64,000 nucleotides of DNA from Brachypterus glaber. Taxonomy: Eukaryota; Arthropoda; Insecta; Coleoptera; Kateretidae. The notes under the pieces are model-generated. The model did no database searches. It was given only the letters and a program-made list of their open reading frames with translations, and was not told the origin of the DNA. The stretch is from the NCBI GenBank assembly GCA_958510825.1, contig OY294052.1, forward strand, positions 6,035,816-6,099,815. Reading direction: 5' to 3'. Below, piece after piece: positions 48,460-58,666 of the stretch; position 1 is the stretch's first letter, and each line of letters begins with the position of its first letter. The translations under genes and the position numbers were made by a program.

Positions 48460-48884
48460 CACGGAAAAAAAAAATTATAGCTAGGAGCGCTATAACACAC
48501 ATACCAAGCAAATTATAATCGCTTATTATATAAATACAAGGCTTTCTCTTACAATTATGGCAGTCAGTGTAAAAATTTATATGAAATACTTTAATTGTTT
48601 AGTGAATAATAAAATATAACAAATAGTATGGCATTTATAGCTTAAATAGATTTAATTATTGTCCGTGCTAATAATTTTTATAATATAATAAAATTTCTGT
48701 AAATTTATAATAATGCCTGTATTAAATATAATCGTGTCTGTAATATATATAATCGTTTCCAATTAATTTTTAACATTATTAGTTATTGTGTCCCTTATAA
48801 TCTATAGCTTAAATCACTATAATTTGCCACTGTTACCAAATATCTTATAATGTATAGCGCAGAGCCCACTAATTTCTTTCCGTG
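48460..48884 (-). mobile_element. TA-flanked CACGGAAA element, copy 2
   Basis: Inverted twin of 45149-45572, about 97-98% identical by eye. It begins CACGGAAAAAAAAAATTATA and ends TAATTTCTTTCCGTG, with TA on both sides. Confidence 0.88.
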
Positions 48885-49627
48885 TAGTTTACACCAAATG
48901 TTTATTTTTATAATCACTTAGGTATTGGATATCTGAATCTTTTACAAAATAATAATCGGCATCAGTCCTATAACTGGTTTGAGACAGTTCTCCATTCCAA
49001 CTATTTTTATATGTTTTAACCATTATTTGAAGATGCTATACCGAATTTTTTCTTCCTATATCGTACTAAGTTGGCTTTATTCTTTCCCAGGAATAGAACA
49101 GCGATTGTATACAAATTAGGTTCAATAATAGAGCTTACAACCTGTTACTTATATTACAATTAAAATTATAAGATTATTAATTAAAAATTATCATATAATA
49201 ATTATTATTCGCAAGGGTATCGTTAGGGATCAATAAATCCCATATCTAGCATATCCTAATTTACACCTTATTCATAATTATAGACCTCAGGATGACCCTT
49301 GCGGACAAAGGTTGTGCTATAAACGATCATTTTAGGGTTTTGGTAATAATTATAATCTATACATTACAGAATATGTTAGGTAATATTATATCCGAAACTT
49401 TCAAATTTTAAAGCTTAATCAAAGTCTCTGATTCAAAGAGACCTTTGAAAAGAGTGTCATGAAGTCAAACTTTGTTACACTATTTGCTCAAACATAAAAG
49501 TTTTATTTACAAAATTGATTTTTTAGCAAATACACACGTGAAAAAAATAAAGGATAATAATAATATTATTCGTAAATTATGAACCTAACTTACATGCTAA
49601 AATGAGTTACCGATATTTTACTTCACT
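48885..49627. other. Unassigned AT-rich stretch
   Basis: Nothing is recognised in this interval. Confidence 0.5.
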
Positions 49628-50053
49628 CAAGGGCGTAGATCTTTTTCTTCTATGGGGGGGGGGGGGGGTAAAACCCAGGGCCGGCCGTTCAAGCCTCAAA
49701 TTTGGCGCCCCTAACAAAAGAAAAAACACCCGAAAATAAAGCTTTGTGCGCCTTCAAAAAAAATTGCCCCCCAAAAAATGCCATAAAAAAAAGCTTTGTC
49801 CCTGACGGTTACTACCAAACGTGGCGCCCCTACAAAAAAAATGACGGCGCCCAAAAAACTACCCTAAGACAAAAGCTTTGTCCTGATGGTTTCTACCAAA
49901 CTAGGCACCCAAAAAAATGCCAACAAGAAAAAAAGCTGTTTCCTTGACGGTTTCTACCAAATTTGGCGCCCTGCAATCAAAATTTGCCCCCACGCCTATG
50001 GGGGGGGGGGTAATTACCCCTATTACCCCCCCCCCCCCTCATCTACGCCCTTG
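49628..50053. mobile_element. hAT-type element carrying the CGGTTTCTACC tandem repeat
   Basis: The 13-bp inverted ends CAAGGGCGTAGAT and ATCTACGCCCTTG are flanked by an exact 8-bp duplication, ACTTCACT. Long G and C runs lie inside each end. The interior (49705-49985) is three to four units of the ~85-bp repeat also found at 538-1078 and 16590-16745. This shows that the tandem repeat is cargo of a hAT-type non-autonomous family. Confidence 0.88.
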
Positions 50054-50189
50054 ACTTCACTCTATACAGTGAAGTACAATATCATGTACCATCTTTTGCA
50101 TAAATAACGATCACGCCACTGAACATTTTAATTTTTCGTAGATTTTTTCTCCTCGTAGATAAAAAAAAGGTTGATAGCTTGTATAATAT

Positions 50190-50806
50190 TTTTTTTCTTC
50201 AAGCGTACTAAAATGTTCATATTTTATAACTGAACACACTAGTTTGAAGTGATCTATTTTTTTACAGTAAAAAAAAATGAGTTAATTTTTGTACGCCGTA
50301 AAAAAAAGTTAGTTAGCAAAACCACCAGCACTCTTTGACTTTGATGACAGCCATACTTCAAACTTGTTTGTTTATTATGTAAACAGGTGGTTGACTCGAG
50401 ATTCTTGTGTGAAATTGATTAAAAATGATTGAAGAAAAATATATGGTTTATACACTTAAAATTCTCTCCGAAATTGCAAATGCTACATTAGACCAGTTAC
50501 CATCGAAATCGCGAAAAGTGTACAATTTAGCCTACGAAAAAAAATTAAAATGAGTTAAGGAAGGTTTAAGTTTATTTCGAAAGGGTTTTATAGGCCTATT
50601 TTAATAAAAAAAACATACTTTATTACTGAATAAATTAAATTCAAAAATTAATATTTAAAAAAATATATAGGATGCTTGAAGAAAAAGTAGTATATTTCAC
50701 TCGTCTGTAGTTTCCGGACTCCGCTTCGCGTCATCCGTAAATTCTACAGACTAGTAAAAAAAAGCTTAACTTTTCCTCTTAATAAAACAATATACTATTA
50801 TTTTGA
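50190..50806 (+). mobile_element. Element with 42-codon ORF and terminal hairpin, copy 2
   Basis: Matches 19893-20545 from TTCAAGCGTACTAAAATG to AAAACAATATACTATTATT, with a few small deletions in the hairpin and in the 5' part. Confidence 0.75.
50425..50553 (+). CDS. 42-aa ORF of the repeated element, second copy
   Basis: MIEEKYMVYTLK is followed by ATLDQLPSKSRKVYNLAYEK, so the frame and the L-P-S-K-S-R-K-V-Y motif survive. Differences from the first copy cluster at residues 11-13 and are otherwise single substitutions. The family reading is as tentative as for the first copy. Confidence 0.4.
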   Translation: MIEEKYMVYTLKILSEIANATLDQLPSKSRKVYNLAYEKKLK

Positions 50807-51600
50807 CACCTACCAAAATATGAAATAATCCTTATAAAAATATAAAACTACCTTCTATTTATTGAAATAAATGCTCTTGGTATCGAATTTAGTCGGACCC
50901 TTATAAAGAAAGAAGTGATATTAAGGATACCTCTTTTCTAGTTTTTGGCACGCGACGGCCGAGTTCCTCCAGACGGGTCTTTGGGATATCCCAGACCTAT
51001 CCCAAGAAAGGTACATCCTCTCTCATTTTTATATACAAGCCGCAAAAACAACTTTTTTCTTGGTCTCGGTGGATTCACTTTCCCTTTTCTCTTAGTGAAA
51101 CACAATTGATTAATAATAGGTTTTTCTTGTACCCTTTTCCTCTCAACAAGGAAATATAGATCCTTTATAGTTATTTAGGTACACAGAAAAAAAACTGTAC
51201 AGCATGTGGCAACATTTTTTCAGCAATAAATTATGTAGTTTTCCATAGAAGCAATATAAAACGACATGTAATTTTATGTAAAATACATAGTCCGTAATTG
51301 ACAATAGGTGTAAATTTATGTAAATCTATGGAATTTTAAATAATTTTACATTAATATTGCAGTTTGTGTACATTTAAATCAATTTAGAGCCCTTTACAAA
51401 ATTTTATCAGTTGTTTATTTTACAATTTTATTTAAAAACATTTTCAAAAATTCACGAATTAAACATAATCAAGTTTAGTAAAATTAATTAGGAAACTAAC
51501 CCCTTGTCCCATATGTGGCACGAGTCGGATTTATTAGTGTATCTATAATGCCATCTCTAAAACAAACTTTTACTCAGATATAAAGGCTATAGTTATTTAT
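50807..51600. other. Unassigned stretch
   Basis: 50940-51010 is slightly GC-richer (GCGACGGCCGAGTTCCTCC). ACACAGAAAAAAAACTGTAC near 51182 may be a transposon end. No gene is recognised. Confidence 0.4.
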
Positions 51601-52187
51601 ATACCAAGGGACTAAACTGGCTGTTTTAGTCCCGCTGCATGAGTGTTTCCTGAGCAAGCGTAGCGAGCGAGGGAAACAGAAATGCAAGGACTAAAACAGC
51701 CACGTTTAGTCCTGAGGTATATACACTATTTTTTGCAGGACCAAACATAATTTAGGTAGGTAGATAAAATTAAAATTAAAAACCACGCGTCTGAAATCAG
51801 TTGTTTTATTTTCGTAATTTAATCAAGATGCCTGTAAATTGCGAAAAGTCAGTTTCATGGCTATCGCGATTTCAATTGTTTTTTAATATGGTTGACACAA
51901 ACGTCAAAAAAATGGACGAAGATGATAAATTTTAAGTTATGTATAAATTGTTATAACAATGTTATTTTTAAAGGTTTACTTTGTTAAAATCAAATAAATT
52001 GGTTTGAATCGCTAATTTATTACACCACCAAACCTAATTTTTGAACCAGCAAAGTACATAGTAAGTATAATATTTTAATATTATCAAGGTGGCCGTGATT
52101 TTAATTCCCTAGGGAGAAAAACGGCAAGTTTAGTCCCGAAAATGAAAGGGTAAAATTAGGTTTTAGTCTTGGTCGTGCAAAAAAAAA
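51601..52187 (+). mobile_element. Element with GAGCGTAGCGAGCGAGG hairpin and 35-codon ORF, copy 2
   Basis: This copy keeps the full left hairpin: GGGACTAAACTGGCTG-type and GGACTAAAACAGCCACG arms around GCGTAGCGAGCGAGG. The main part is the same as 33453-33905, with ends TTTTTTGCAGGACCAAA and GTCTTGGTCGTGCAAAAAA. Confidence 0.75.
51828..51935 (+). CDS. 35-aa ORF of the repeated element, second copy
   Basis: Same frame as 33550-33657, with one replacement (S to F in QLFFNMVD). The function is unknown. Confidence 0.3.
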   Translation: MPVNCEKSVSWLSRFQLFFNMVDTNVKKMDEDDKF

Positions 52188-52637
52188 CATTATAGCTATT
52201 TTCTTATAATTTTATTTTAAGAGGTGTCGTTGAATTCAAAATAAATGCAAAAAGTGATTTTTTTTGTTCATTACATTAAAAAAAATAAAATTCGTTAATG
52301 TAATCTGGAAGTCAATAAATCTTAACAATAGCTATAATGGTAAATTTTTGTCGGTATATTGGGAGCTTGTAGTTTTATTTTGAAAAATAAGCCGTGAAGG
52401 TACATATTGCTTCGTATTATATAATACACTCCTCGCAGTTTCAAATACTGGTTTTTCTCACTACTAACTAGGTAAGTTGACACTACTTAATCAAAAAATC
52501 GACATTAATGGAAAGTACTATATCAAGCACACTTAGTTATAGATGAAATCAATACAAAACAAAAACCGTAACAAAAGACAGAAAAAACGATTTACCGCTC
52601 AACGACAAGTATGCGACACTTACCGCAGTCCAAACGA

Positions 52638-53116
52638 AATACTAAATAAATATCTTTTTAAACTTTAAGCGTTAAGTAGTAATCAAATAACGCCTTATGG
52701 TAAAATCACAAAATTTATCATTTTCTCTTGGTATTTTAATATTACAGGTCCAGAGAATCAAGTTTAGCGGCATTTAAAAGATCTTCAGTGTGCCGTAATA
52801 TTTGAGTGACCCCTTAATCAAGTTATCCAGCTTATCCGACTTATCCGATATTTCTCTAAAAATTTGGTTGGTAGTAAAACCAAATTAAGCCGTTTTCAAG
52901 TGAAATTGCGTTAAAATGATTAGATTTATCTTAATTATCCGGCTTACCCTGCATTATCGGAGCGTCAAAGGGGACCACCTCATGAATGCTCTCTTTAAGT
53001 TGCAAAAAGTTTCATCAAATTCCGTTCATTCGTTTCAGAGATGCGGGAACAAACATAAAAAAAAAACAAAGTCACACGTCGAATTGATAACCTCCTCCTT
53101 TTTGGAAGTCGGTTAA
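52638..53116 (-). repeat. Dispersed repeat (AACCGACTT end), copy 2
   Basis: Inverse copy of 2806-3302, ending TTTTTGGAAGTCGGTTAAAA. Short frames on both strands inside it are not conserved between copies. Confidence 0.75.
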
Positions 53117-53127
53117 AAATATGCGAT

Positions 53128-53801
53128 AATTCCAACGAACTAATAACTCTTCTCTCTAGAATAGGCATTTCATTCATTAAAACTGACAAAAACGTAGGCA
53201 ACATAAACATTCGTCTGTCTTACTCGCACATCTTGGTTCTAACAGAGACAACAATACCAGTTACTGGTAATGGAGCTCTCTACAACTAGAATTATGAAAC
53301 AAAAGACGTCTACCCTATCTCTATCTCATTTGTGCTACACTTTCCAGCCAACCAAATAAATACTGTATTTGTTTTTCATACAACAAATACAGTATTTATT
53401 TGGTTGGCCGGAAAGTAGCACTGAGCGGCACGAACGGACATAGCTAATGTGAATCTGTAGAATAAGATAATTCTACTAAAATTTAGATGGCGCCAGTAAT
53501 TTCTTTAATAAAAATAATAAAGTTACACTTTTCGCCCTGCCAAGTAAATATTGTATTTGTTCAACAAAGAACAAATACAGAATTTGTTTGGTTGGGTGGA
53601 AGTGGGAGTGTATGTATGTCTTCTATCCTTTTTGGGTAGAACTTTTGTCCCTGTCTAATCTAACGGGAGAAATCGCCATTGTTATTGTTCAGGCCTGAAT
53701 ATACCTACTATTTGTTTACAAACAAACCGAGATGTTGGCGATACTTTATTTTAACGGTATGCGTATTCTAGAAAGAAGAGTTATTAATTCGTTGGATAAT
53801 A
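53128..53801. mobile_element. Element with ~36-bp inverted ends upstream of SDR-A
   Basis: CCAACGAACTAATAACTCTT and TCTCTAGAATA at the left pair with TATTCTAGAAAG and AAGAGTTATTAATTCGTTGG at the right. The repeat 53268-53683 is inside. Whether this is one element or an element with an insertion cannot be told here. It ends 475 bp before the SDR-A start codon. Confidence 0.65.
53268..53683 (+). repeat. ~410-bp dispersed repeat, copy 2
   Basis: Close copy of 37948-38355. One small insertion (AATAATAA near 53515) and a few substitutions separate them. Confidence 0.82.
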
Positions 53802-54276
53802 TTTAGTTAGTGTACTCCTCTGCTGTACAGCTGCGAGGAGAAAAATAAGACGACTCTATGCAATAATGGCGAAGGTACACAATTCGTTTGACCGATAGAA
53901 ATCTTAATGGTTCTGGTGTCAAACTGAAAATAAATGATGTCTCTAAACGTAATACCGACATAGGTAGTGAAAAGACAAAATTAATGATCGACTTGGAATT
54001 ATTTTATGCAAATATTTTTTTACACGTTCTTATTTTTGACTTATTTTTAACTGGACAATAAAATTACAATTTCTTGAAAAAAAACTACCTTCAGAAAAGA
54101 AAATAATTGAGCAGCCAATAATTATTAAATTACACAGGACCAAAATGATCAACATTTGCGTTTTGTAATACTTGAACGTTTCCTAAGTAGGTGTTATCAG
54201 TAAATACTTTTAAAAAAATATTAAGCTACACTCATTCTATTTGCTATCTTTTTAACTAGTCATTCAATGAACAATC
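53802..54276 (+). promoter_or_regulatory. Upstream region of SDR-A
   Basis: 54130-54185 is the end of an AGGGAACGTTCAAG-type MITE (TTGCGTTTTGTAATACTTGA). The last ~48 bp before the ATG (54229-54276) resemble 58619-58666 upstream of SDR-B: CTACACTCATT, TTTTAACTAGT, ATTCAATGAACAATC. This shared block probably holds the 5' untranslated region and the core promoter. ATCAGTAAA at about 54193 could be an initiator, but that is only a guess. Confidence 0.45.
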
Positions 54277-56786
54277 ATGATTGCTATAGTTTCAATTGTG
54301 ATTTTATTACTTTTAGCATTTAAAATATATTATAAATTAACGACAGGATGGTGCTTAAGTAATACTTGCCTTAAAGGAAAGACCGCTGTCGTGACAGGAT
54401 CAAATTGTGGTAAGTACTTATATAAAGGTTAGATTATGTTAGGTTAGGTTTAAGAATTACGTAACACACTTTTTAGCAATTTGGACTTTTACTTACACAG
54501 GTAAAAAATACCAAAAAAAACGGAAAAAAGTCATGAAGCGTCGAATGTTGAATATTTATAAACCTTATAGTGTCCTCTAAATGATTTGAATACATTTTTT
54601 TTGAAAATGTTTGCTGCCTTGCTTAAAAAATTAAATTTAAGTCAATTTTCTTAACTATTTTCCAGCTTGATAGTGCATTTTCCCATTTCGATCGTAGGGG
54701 TGGCTTAAATCAAATGGAACTTTTTACTTATTTTAGGCATTGGCTATGAGACTGCACTGGATTTTGCAAAGCGCGGTGCCAGAGTGATTCTAGCATGTAG
54801 AAGTCCAGAAAAAGCAGAAGAAGCTCGCAAAAAAATTATTGAAGAAACGGGAAACGAAAATGTAATTGTGCAATTACTTGACTATTCATCATTTTCTTCT
54901 GTGCGGAAATTTTGCTCAGAAATAATATCAACAGAGCAAAGATTGGACATTTTGATAAATAATGCTGGTGTCGGGGGCATAACAACAAATGACGAGAATG
55001 GGCGTAATTCAACCATGAAAACTAACTACTATTCACACTTTTTGTTAACCAATTTATTATTAGGTATGTTGCAAACCTTGTTATTTATACATTGTTAAGT
55101 TACATTACATTACATTTTGTTTAACCTCGTACTATTCTACTTAATTCAGCATCCCCTAAGTCCAAAACTTGTGTGGGCTAGTAATAGAGGGAACCACCGG
55201 CTTTAATTGACTTTCGAACCAATTTATAGGGAGTGTCCGCTTCACTTACGCCTTCGCCAAATTTCAATTATTAATTAACTGAAAAGGGCAAATCGGCGCC
55301 GGTGAGAATCGACACGGTAGTCCACTACACGAATCCTCCCATAAGTGAAAATTCTATACTAGATTTTTTAAAATATTTTTGACTTTGTCGAAAAGAAAAA
55401 TTGTTAGTTTTTTTTGAAAAAAAAAGGTTTTATTTTTTCTTCTTTCGAAAAAATATATATTTTTTTAAACTTGATTTCTTGTGTTTATAAAACTAGGCCT
55501 ACTGTAGGCCGCCTACAGGAGACGTATTCTTCTGTTGGCAGCAATAATTAATATCGTGTTTTAAATATTTTTAACTTGTGTTTATGTATTTGAGAAAATA
55601 CAATGTTTTAATGTATTTTTGTAGATTTACTATCAAAAACTCCAGACAGCAGAATAGTCAACGTCTCATCCATAGCCGCCAAATATAACCAGATTGATAC
55701 CGAAAAACTAAAAAAATTAGACAATCTTGTTAGCAACTTTGATATGTACGGTAGAAGTAAACTATGCCAGATTTTTTTTACCCGACAACTTGCCAAAAGA
55801 TTAAAAGGAACCAGCGTTACTGCATATTCTTTACATCCAGGACTTGTCGCGACGAATATTTTTAGGAAAAAGCCTAAATGGACGTTAGCTGTGATAACTT
55901 TCATCTTTAACAATTTATTCAAGGTACGTATATAGGAAAGGCGCCTAATTTCGGATAGTAGTATATCTAAGATATACTCTGCCTTCCTAAGCTGAAAGGT
56001 CCTATCTGTATATGTTAAACCTATGTAGATAGGACCTTTCAGCTTAACACGAAAGTACTATCTGCAAAGGTAAACAGAAACAGAAAAAGAAAACACCTAT
56101 TGCAAGAGAGAGATACAAATTTACAACCAATTAGAAAATTATAAAAATATCTGCGTCAGATATCAAAATTTTTCTTTTTAAACTTAAACTTTAAACTTTA
56201 ATAGTTATTAAAAATACAAATTTTGATTCGATTGATAAAATTCTAGTGCAAGGAGTCCATCTGCCAGTAGTGTCATATTTTGTAAACTTTTAAATATGGC
56301 CACCGTTGAACTCTTAGGTATATAGTTTAAACAACAGAAACCATTTTGATTCTCTAGTTTAATATAAACATAAGTTTGATATACGTTTATGATACGTTTA
56401 ACATACGTTTAACATACTTTTACCATACATTTAACATACGTTTAAAATACGTTTAACATACGTTTAACATACATTTAACATACGTTTAACTACATTTTAC
56501 GTACAAAACCATACATTGTATCTATACAGAGGAAAATTAGTTAGATTGAGTTAGATTGATTAGGTATTTATATTTCTTATCTTATTTATAGAGTTCAGTG
56601 GAAGGAGCACAAACGAGCATTTTTCTGGGAGTTGCAAAAAATATTGAGCATTTCAGCGGAGAACATTTTTCCGACTGTAAACGTATTGAGCCATATAGGA
56701 GTGCACAAGATATGTATATCGCGGAAAAGCTTTGGGAAAAATCAGAGGAAATCGTTAACTTGACGAAAGAAGAAAAACAATATTAA
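54277..56786 (+). CDS. SDR-A: retinol-dehydrogenase-like short-chain dehydrogenase/reductase, four exons
   Basis: Coding exons are 54277-54409, 54737-55063, 55625-55923 and 56592-56786. All introns are GT-AG and the product has 317 residues, the usual RDH11-14-like length. Residues 4-19 form one hydrophobic segment, as in membrane-anchored members. The cofactor motif TGSNCGIG is at 40-47. R60 and R66 with LACR favour NADP(H). D93-x-S-S, NNAG (119-122) and N141 follow. S169 in IVNVSSIA and Y195-x-x-x-K199 complete the catalytic tetrad. HPG is at 224-226. The family reduces or oxidises retinoids, steroids or other lipid carbonyls at the ER; the substrate here is unknown. The ATG is the first in frame and is conserved in the tandem copy. 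Intron 2 holds an inverted SINE and intron 3 a minisatellite. No disabling change is seen. Confidence 0.93.
55113..55341 (-). mobile_element. tRNA-derived SINE, copy 2, in SDR-A intron 2
   Basis: Inverse relative of 34082-34372. The head (GGGAGGATTCGTGTAGTGG on the minus strand) has a changed A box, and the B box reads GTGTCGATTC. The body and the AGGTTAAACAAA tail match. A (TACAT)n stretch lies next to the tail. The intron is about 560 bp, so the SINE is nearly half of it. It has no counterpart in SDR-B intron 2. Confidence 0.88.
55988..56046 (+). repeat. Perfect 20-bp hairpin in SDR-A intron 3
   Basis: TAAGCTGAAAGGTCCTATCT (55988-56007) is exactly complementary to 56027-56046, with a 19-nt loop. 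It could be a tiny foldback repeat or a pre-microRNA-like hairpin. The stem is perfect, which is less usual for a microRNA. It is absent from SDR-B intron 3. Confidence 0.7.
56375..56495 (+). repeat. ACATACGTTTA minisatellite in SDR-A intron 3
   Basis: About eleven diverged 11-bp units such as ACATACGTTTA. SDR-B intron 3 has a shorter, decayed run at 63185-63270, so the array predates the duplication and expanded or shrank afterwards. Confidence 0.85.
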
Positions 56787-56812
56787 CACACTTTCTGAAA
56801 AAAAAAAGATAA

Positions 56813-56818
56813 AATAAA
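56813..56818 (+). terminator. SDR-A poly(A) signal AATAAA
   Basis: AATAAA lies 27 bp after the stop codon, followed by a T-rich stretch. The SDR-B signal is in a matching place. Confidence 0.75.
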
Positions 56819-57273
56819 GGTTAAGTTAATTTTTTATTGTTTTATTTTTGTTTTAAAAATGTTTTGACTCAAGTCCTCATAAAAAAAAACTTGAAAACCT
56901 AAAAATTGAAAAACTGATTTTGTGGGTGTTGATGTACTATCATCACATCTACATAAAATAAATATAATTAAATAAATAAATTACCTGTTTGTCTCAAGGA
57001 AGGAACTATGTCTCAATTAAAAAGTAAGCTAAAATTATTTTTTCTTAGTAATCCTTTTTATAACACTAACGAATTCTTTCAATTTAATTTTCAAAATTAC
57101 CAGTGTTCATAATATCTTTTTTTTATTAAGTCTTATATGTATGTCACAGTCTCTTGTAACATATCAGGTAGTTACTTATGCATTTTATATTATTTATATA
57201 TGTGTTTTTTTTTAATATTAATTATTGAATTTTGACAATATCCGATACTTGTAAAAGTCTGTGGAAATAAATA

Positions 57274-57305
<32 letters not shown>

Positions 57306-58666
57306 AAACCGAATAAAACAGAATGGTAGCTCAGTTCGCCGTCTCCATCCAATGAAGGCGGCAGCTTAATGTTTAGCTTAAGTAATTTAGTTTTTCAGTG
57401 TGTGTTTATTGCGACTATCGCATTATTATCACAGTGATTTCACATTTTTATCACAGACTATTGCGTAATATTAGTACATAATGCTAATAAAATTTAACTT
57501 GAAGAAATGAACATAGTATAATATGCACACAAAAGCATAGAGTAAAAAAAACCTTAAATTGACAGTTTGCTAGTTATATTATATTTCTGTGGTTATGCTG
57601 TCATATAAGACAGTAAAATTGTACTATTTTACATTTCATAAGAAAAATAGTGTGTATTTAGATGTTTTTTTATAAAATGTAAGGTTACTAAATCAAAATT
57701 AAGTAATGTTTATAAAATCTAGACAGTAATGGTTAAAATAGTAACGTTATAACTATAGTTTCTATTTTTGACATAAAAAATAGAAATATTTGGATTTAAA
57801 AACATAAAATATATCAAAAAAGTGGAAAATGTTTTATAAAACATTAAAAAGGTAAATTAAATTCGTAGAATCTACGAGATAAATATCTAAATAAAATTTG
57901 GCAACCCTCCATACATAAATATCACACTAGGGTGATAGGAAAATATCAAACTAGTGTGATATAAGGCGTTTTCTAAAAAAACGAGTGTGCTAAATGTCAT
58001 TTTCATAGAGGATCGTAGGAAAAAATTAAATCCTACCAATACAGAATAATAAAATAGTAAGATATAGTCAACTTATCAGAACAGCATATTCTCATAATAT
58101 TTATTTGAAGTGGAACAGTTGAATCAAAAATTAAATATAACAACAAGCATTATATATAATAAAATAATAATTAATTGTATTGATATTGATAAGAAAAGTA
58201 TAAAGCGTTTTTTTGCGTAATGTCAAATATATTAAGTAATATAAAACCAATTTAATAAAACGAAACTGAACAAAATATTAACATTACACATTCAAAGTTA
58301 AGATTACTTGACGTTTCTTTTTTTTTGCGGGTTGTTAAATTATTTTTATTGTGGCCATCTAAAAACATGACACCAGGCCAAAACTAATTTTGCCATTTTG
58401 CTGGTCTCGTCTCTCGTCTCGCGAACAGATTTGTCCAGCTAAAAGGTTCTTTCAGGCCTTGGCATGCATATAATTATATTTTTTAAAACCTTCGACAAAA
58501 TAATAATTTACATTTATGCAAAACTTTAAATTTAAAATTGGTTTTAAATTGGCTTTAAAATGCAACACAAAAAAACGCCTAATTATTATTAATAAATCCT
58601 TTAGAAATGATAACGCTACACTCATTGTGTTTACTAACATTTTAACTAGTGATTCAATGAACAATC
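56819..58666 (+). promoter_or_regulatory. Spacer between SDR-A and SDR-B
   Basis: 1.85 kb of AT-rich DNA. It contains an AATATATC/(TCTTA)n microsatellite (57272-57303) and small palindromes around ATCACACTAGGGTGAT (57921-57936). The last ~48 bp match the block just upstream of the SDR-A start and are the likely SDR-B 5' untranslated region. No further gene is seen. Confidence 0.5.
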
